A DNA stretch of 64,000 nucleotides from Ascarosepion bandense (taxonomy: Eukaryota; Mollusca; Cephalopoda; Sepiida; Sepiidae). Each line of letters starts with the position of its first letter. Position 1 is the stretch's first letter. The notes beneath the pieces are model-generated. The model saw only the letters and a list, made by a program, of their open reading frames with translations. It searched no databases and was not told the DNA's origin. Shown one piece after another: positions 63,810 to 64,000 of this stretch. Location: contig JBBBDQ010000350.1 of the NCBI GenBank assembly GCA_037127315.1, positions 5,181,001 to 5,245,000 on the forward strand. Reading direction: 5' to 3'. The translations under genes were made by a program, and so were the position numbers.

Positions 63810-64000
63810 CATTACGACTATACTATTGTGTCTCGGACTTGCTACCTCTCCTCACAGCAACGGTGACTGGGAACTTTCTTTGCAAGTACATTAATAGGAA
63901 AGTCTACGTGGTAAGCACTATAAATGAAAGATTAATCTACAGCAACTGTGAAATAATCTTTCATGGCAGGCAATGTGATAAGAAACAGCCTTCGCAACTA
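63810..64000. other. Window end, unannotated
   Basis: No frame or repeat recognised. Confidence 0.4.

Overview
The window reads as animal, most probably octopus-type cephalopod, nuclear DNA from an intergenic region built almost entirely of transposable elements. It is AT-rich, has many long (TA)n tracts, and carries about a dozen copies of one tRNA-derived SINE together with Penelope-like, RTE-like, CR1/Jockey-like, Ty3/gypsy-like, P-like, Tc1-like, piggyBac-type and Helitron-type remnants. I found no convincing host protein-coding gene, no functional tRNA or rRNA gene and no CRISPR. The species call is inference from repeat content.

Layout. 1-10.7 kb holds two copies of a Ty3/gypsy-like element (minus strand, gag decayed) and two copies of a flanking block with a SINE, which together look like a segmental duplication; between them lies a broken P-element/THAP9-like transposase. 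10.7-19.5 kb holds a 597-bp foldback transposon with an 8-bp target duplication, a 13-copy 48-bp array, a 660-bp tandem duplication and LINE scraps. 19.6-25.2 kb has a nearly intact Tc1-like transposase gene with two nonsense codons, then an RTE-like LINE split by a 2.3-kb CR1/Jockey-like LINE. 25.3-31.2 kb has a piggyBac-type MITE and a Penelope-like element (PLE) with inverted ends, itself interrupted by an RTE-like LINE and a solo LTR. 31.2-41 kb has PLE 5' pieces, a 5S rRNA/tRNA composite SINE (two copies), a Helitron-like element and another solo LTR. 42-54.3 kb holds the most interesting family: tRNA-headed repeats that carry a hammerhead ribozyme fold and stand head to tail. 54-64 kb has more LINE fragments, SINEs and hairpin elements.

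How the parts relate. RTE-, CR1/Jockey- and Penelope-type reverse transcriptases are all present as dead copies, and could have served as donors of enzyme for the SINEs. The best candidate for a little-described system is the hammerhead-bearing tRNA repeat (44592-44838, 48330-48712, 53826-54262, 60043-60215; a divergent relative at 42690-42830). Stem I, the CUGAUGA core, stem II, GAAA, a short stem III and the cleavage triplet GUC can all be read, and the dimeric layout recalls Schistosoma Sm-alpha repeats and retrozymes. Related but less exact CTGANGA...GAAA hairpins recur at PLE ends. All names rest on motif reading only; no alignments or searches were run.
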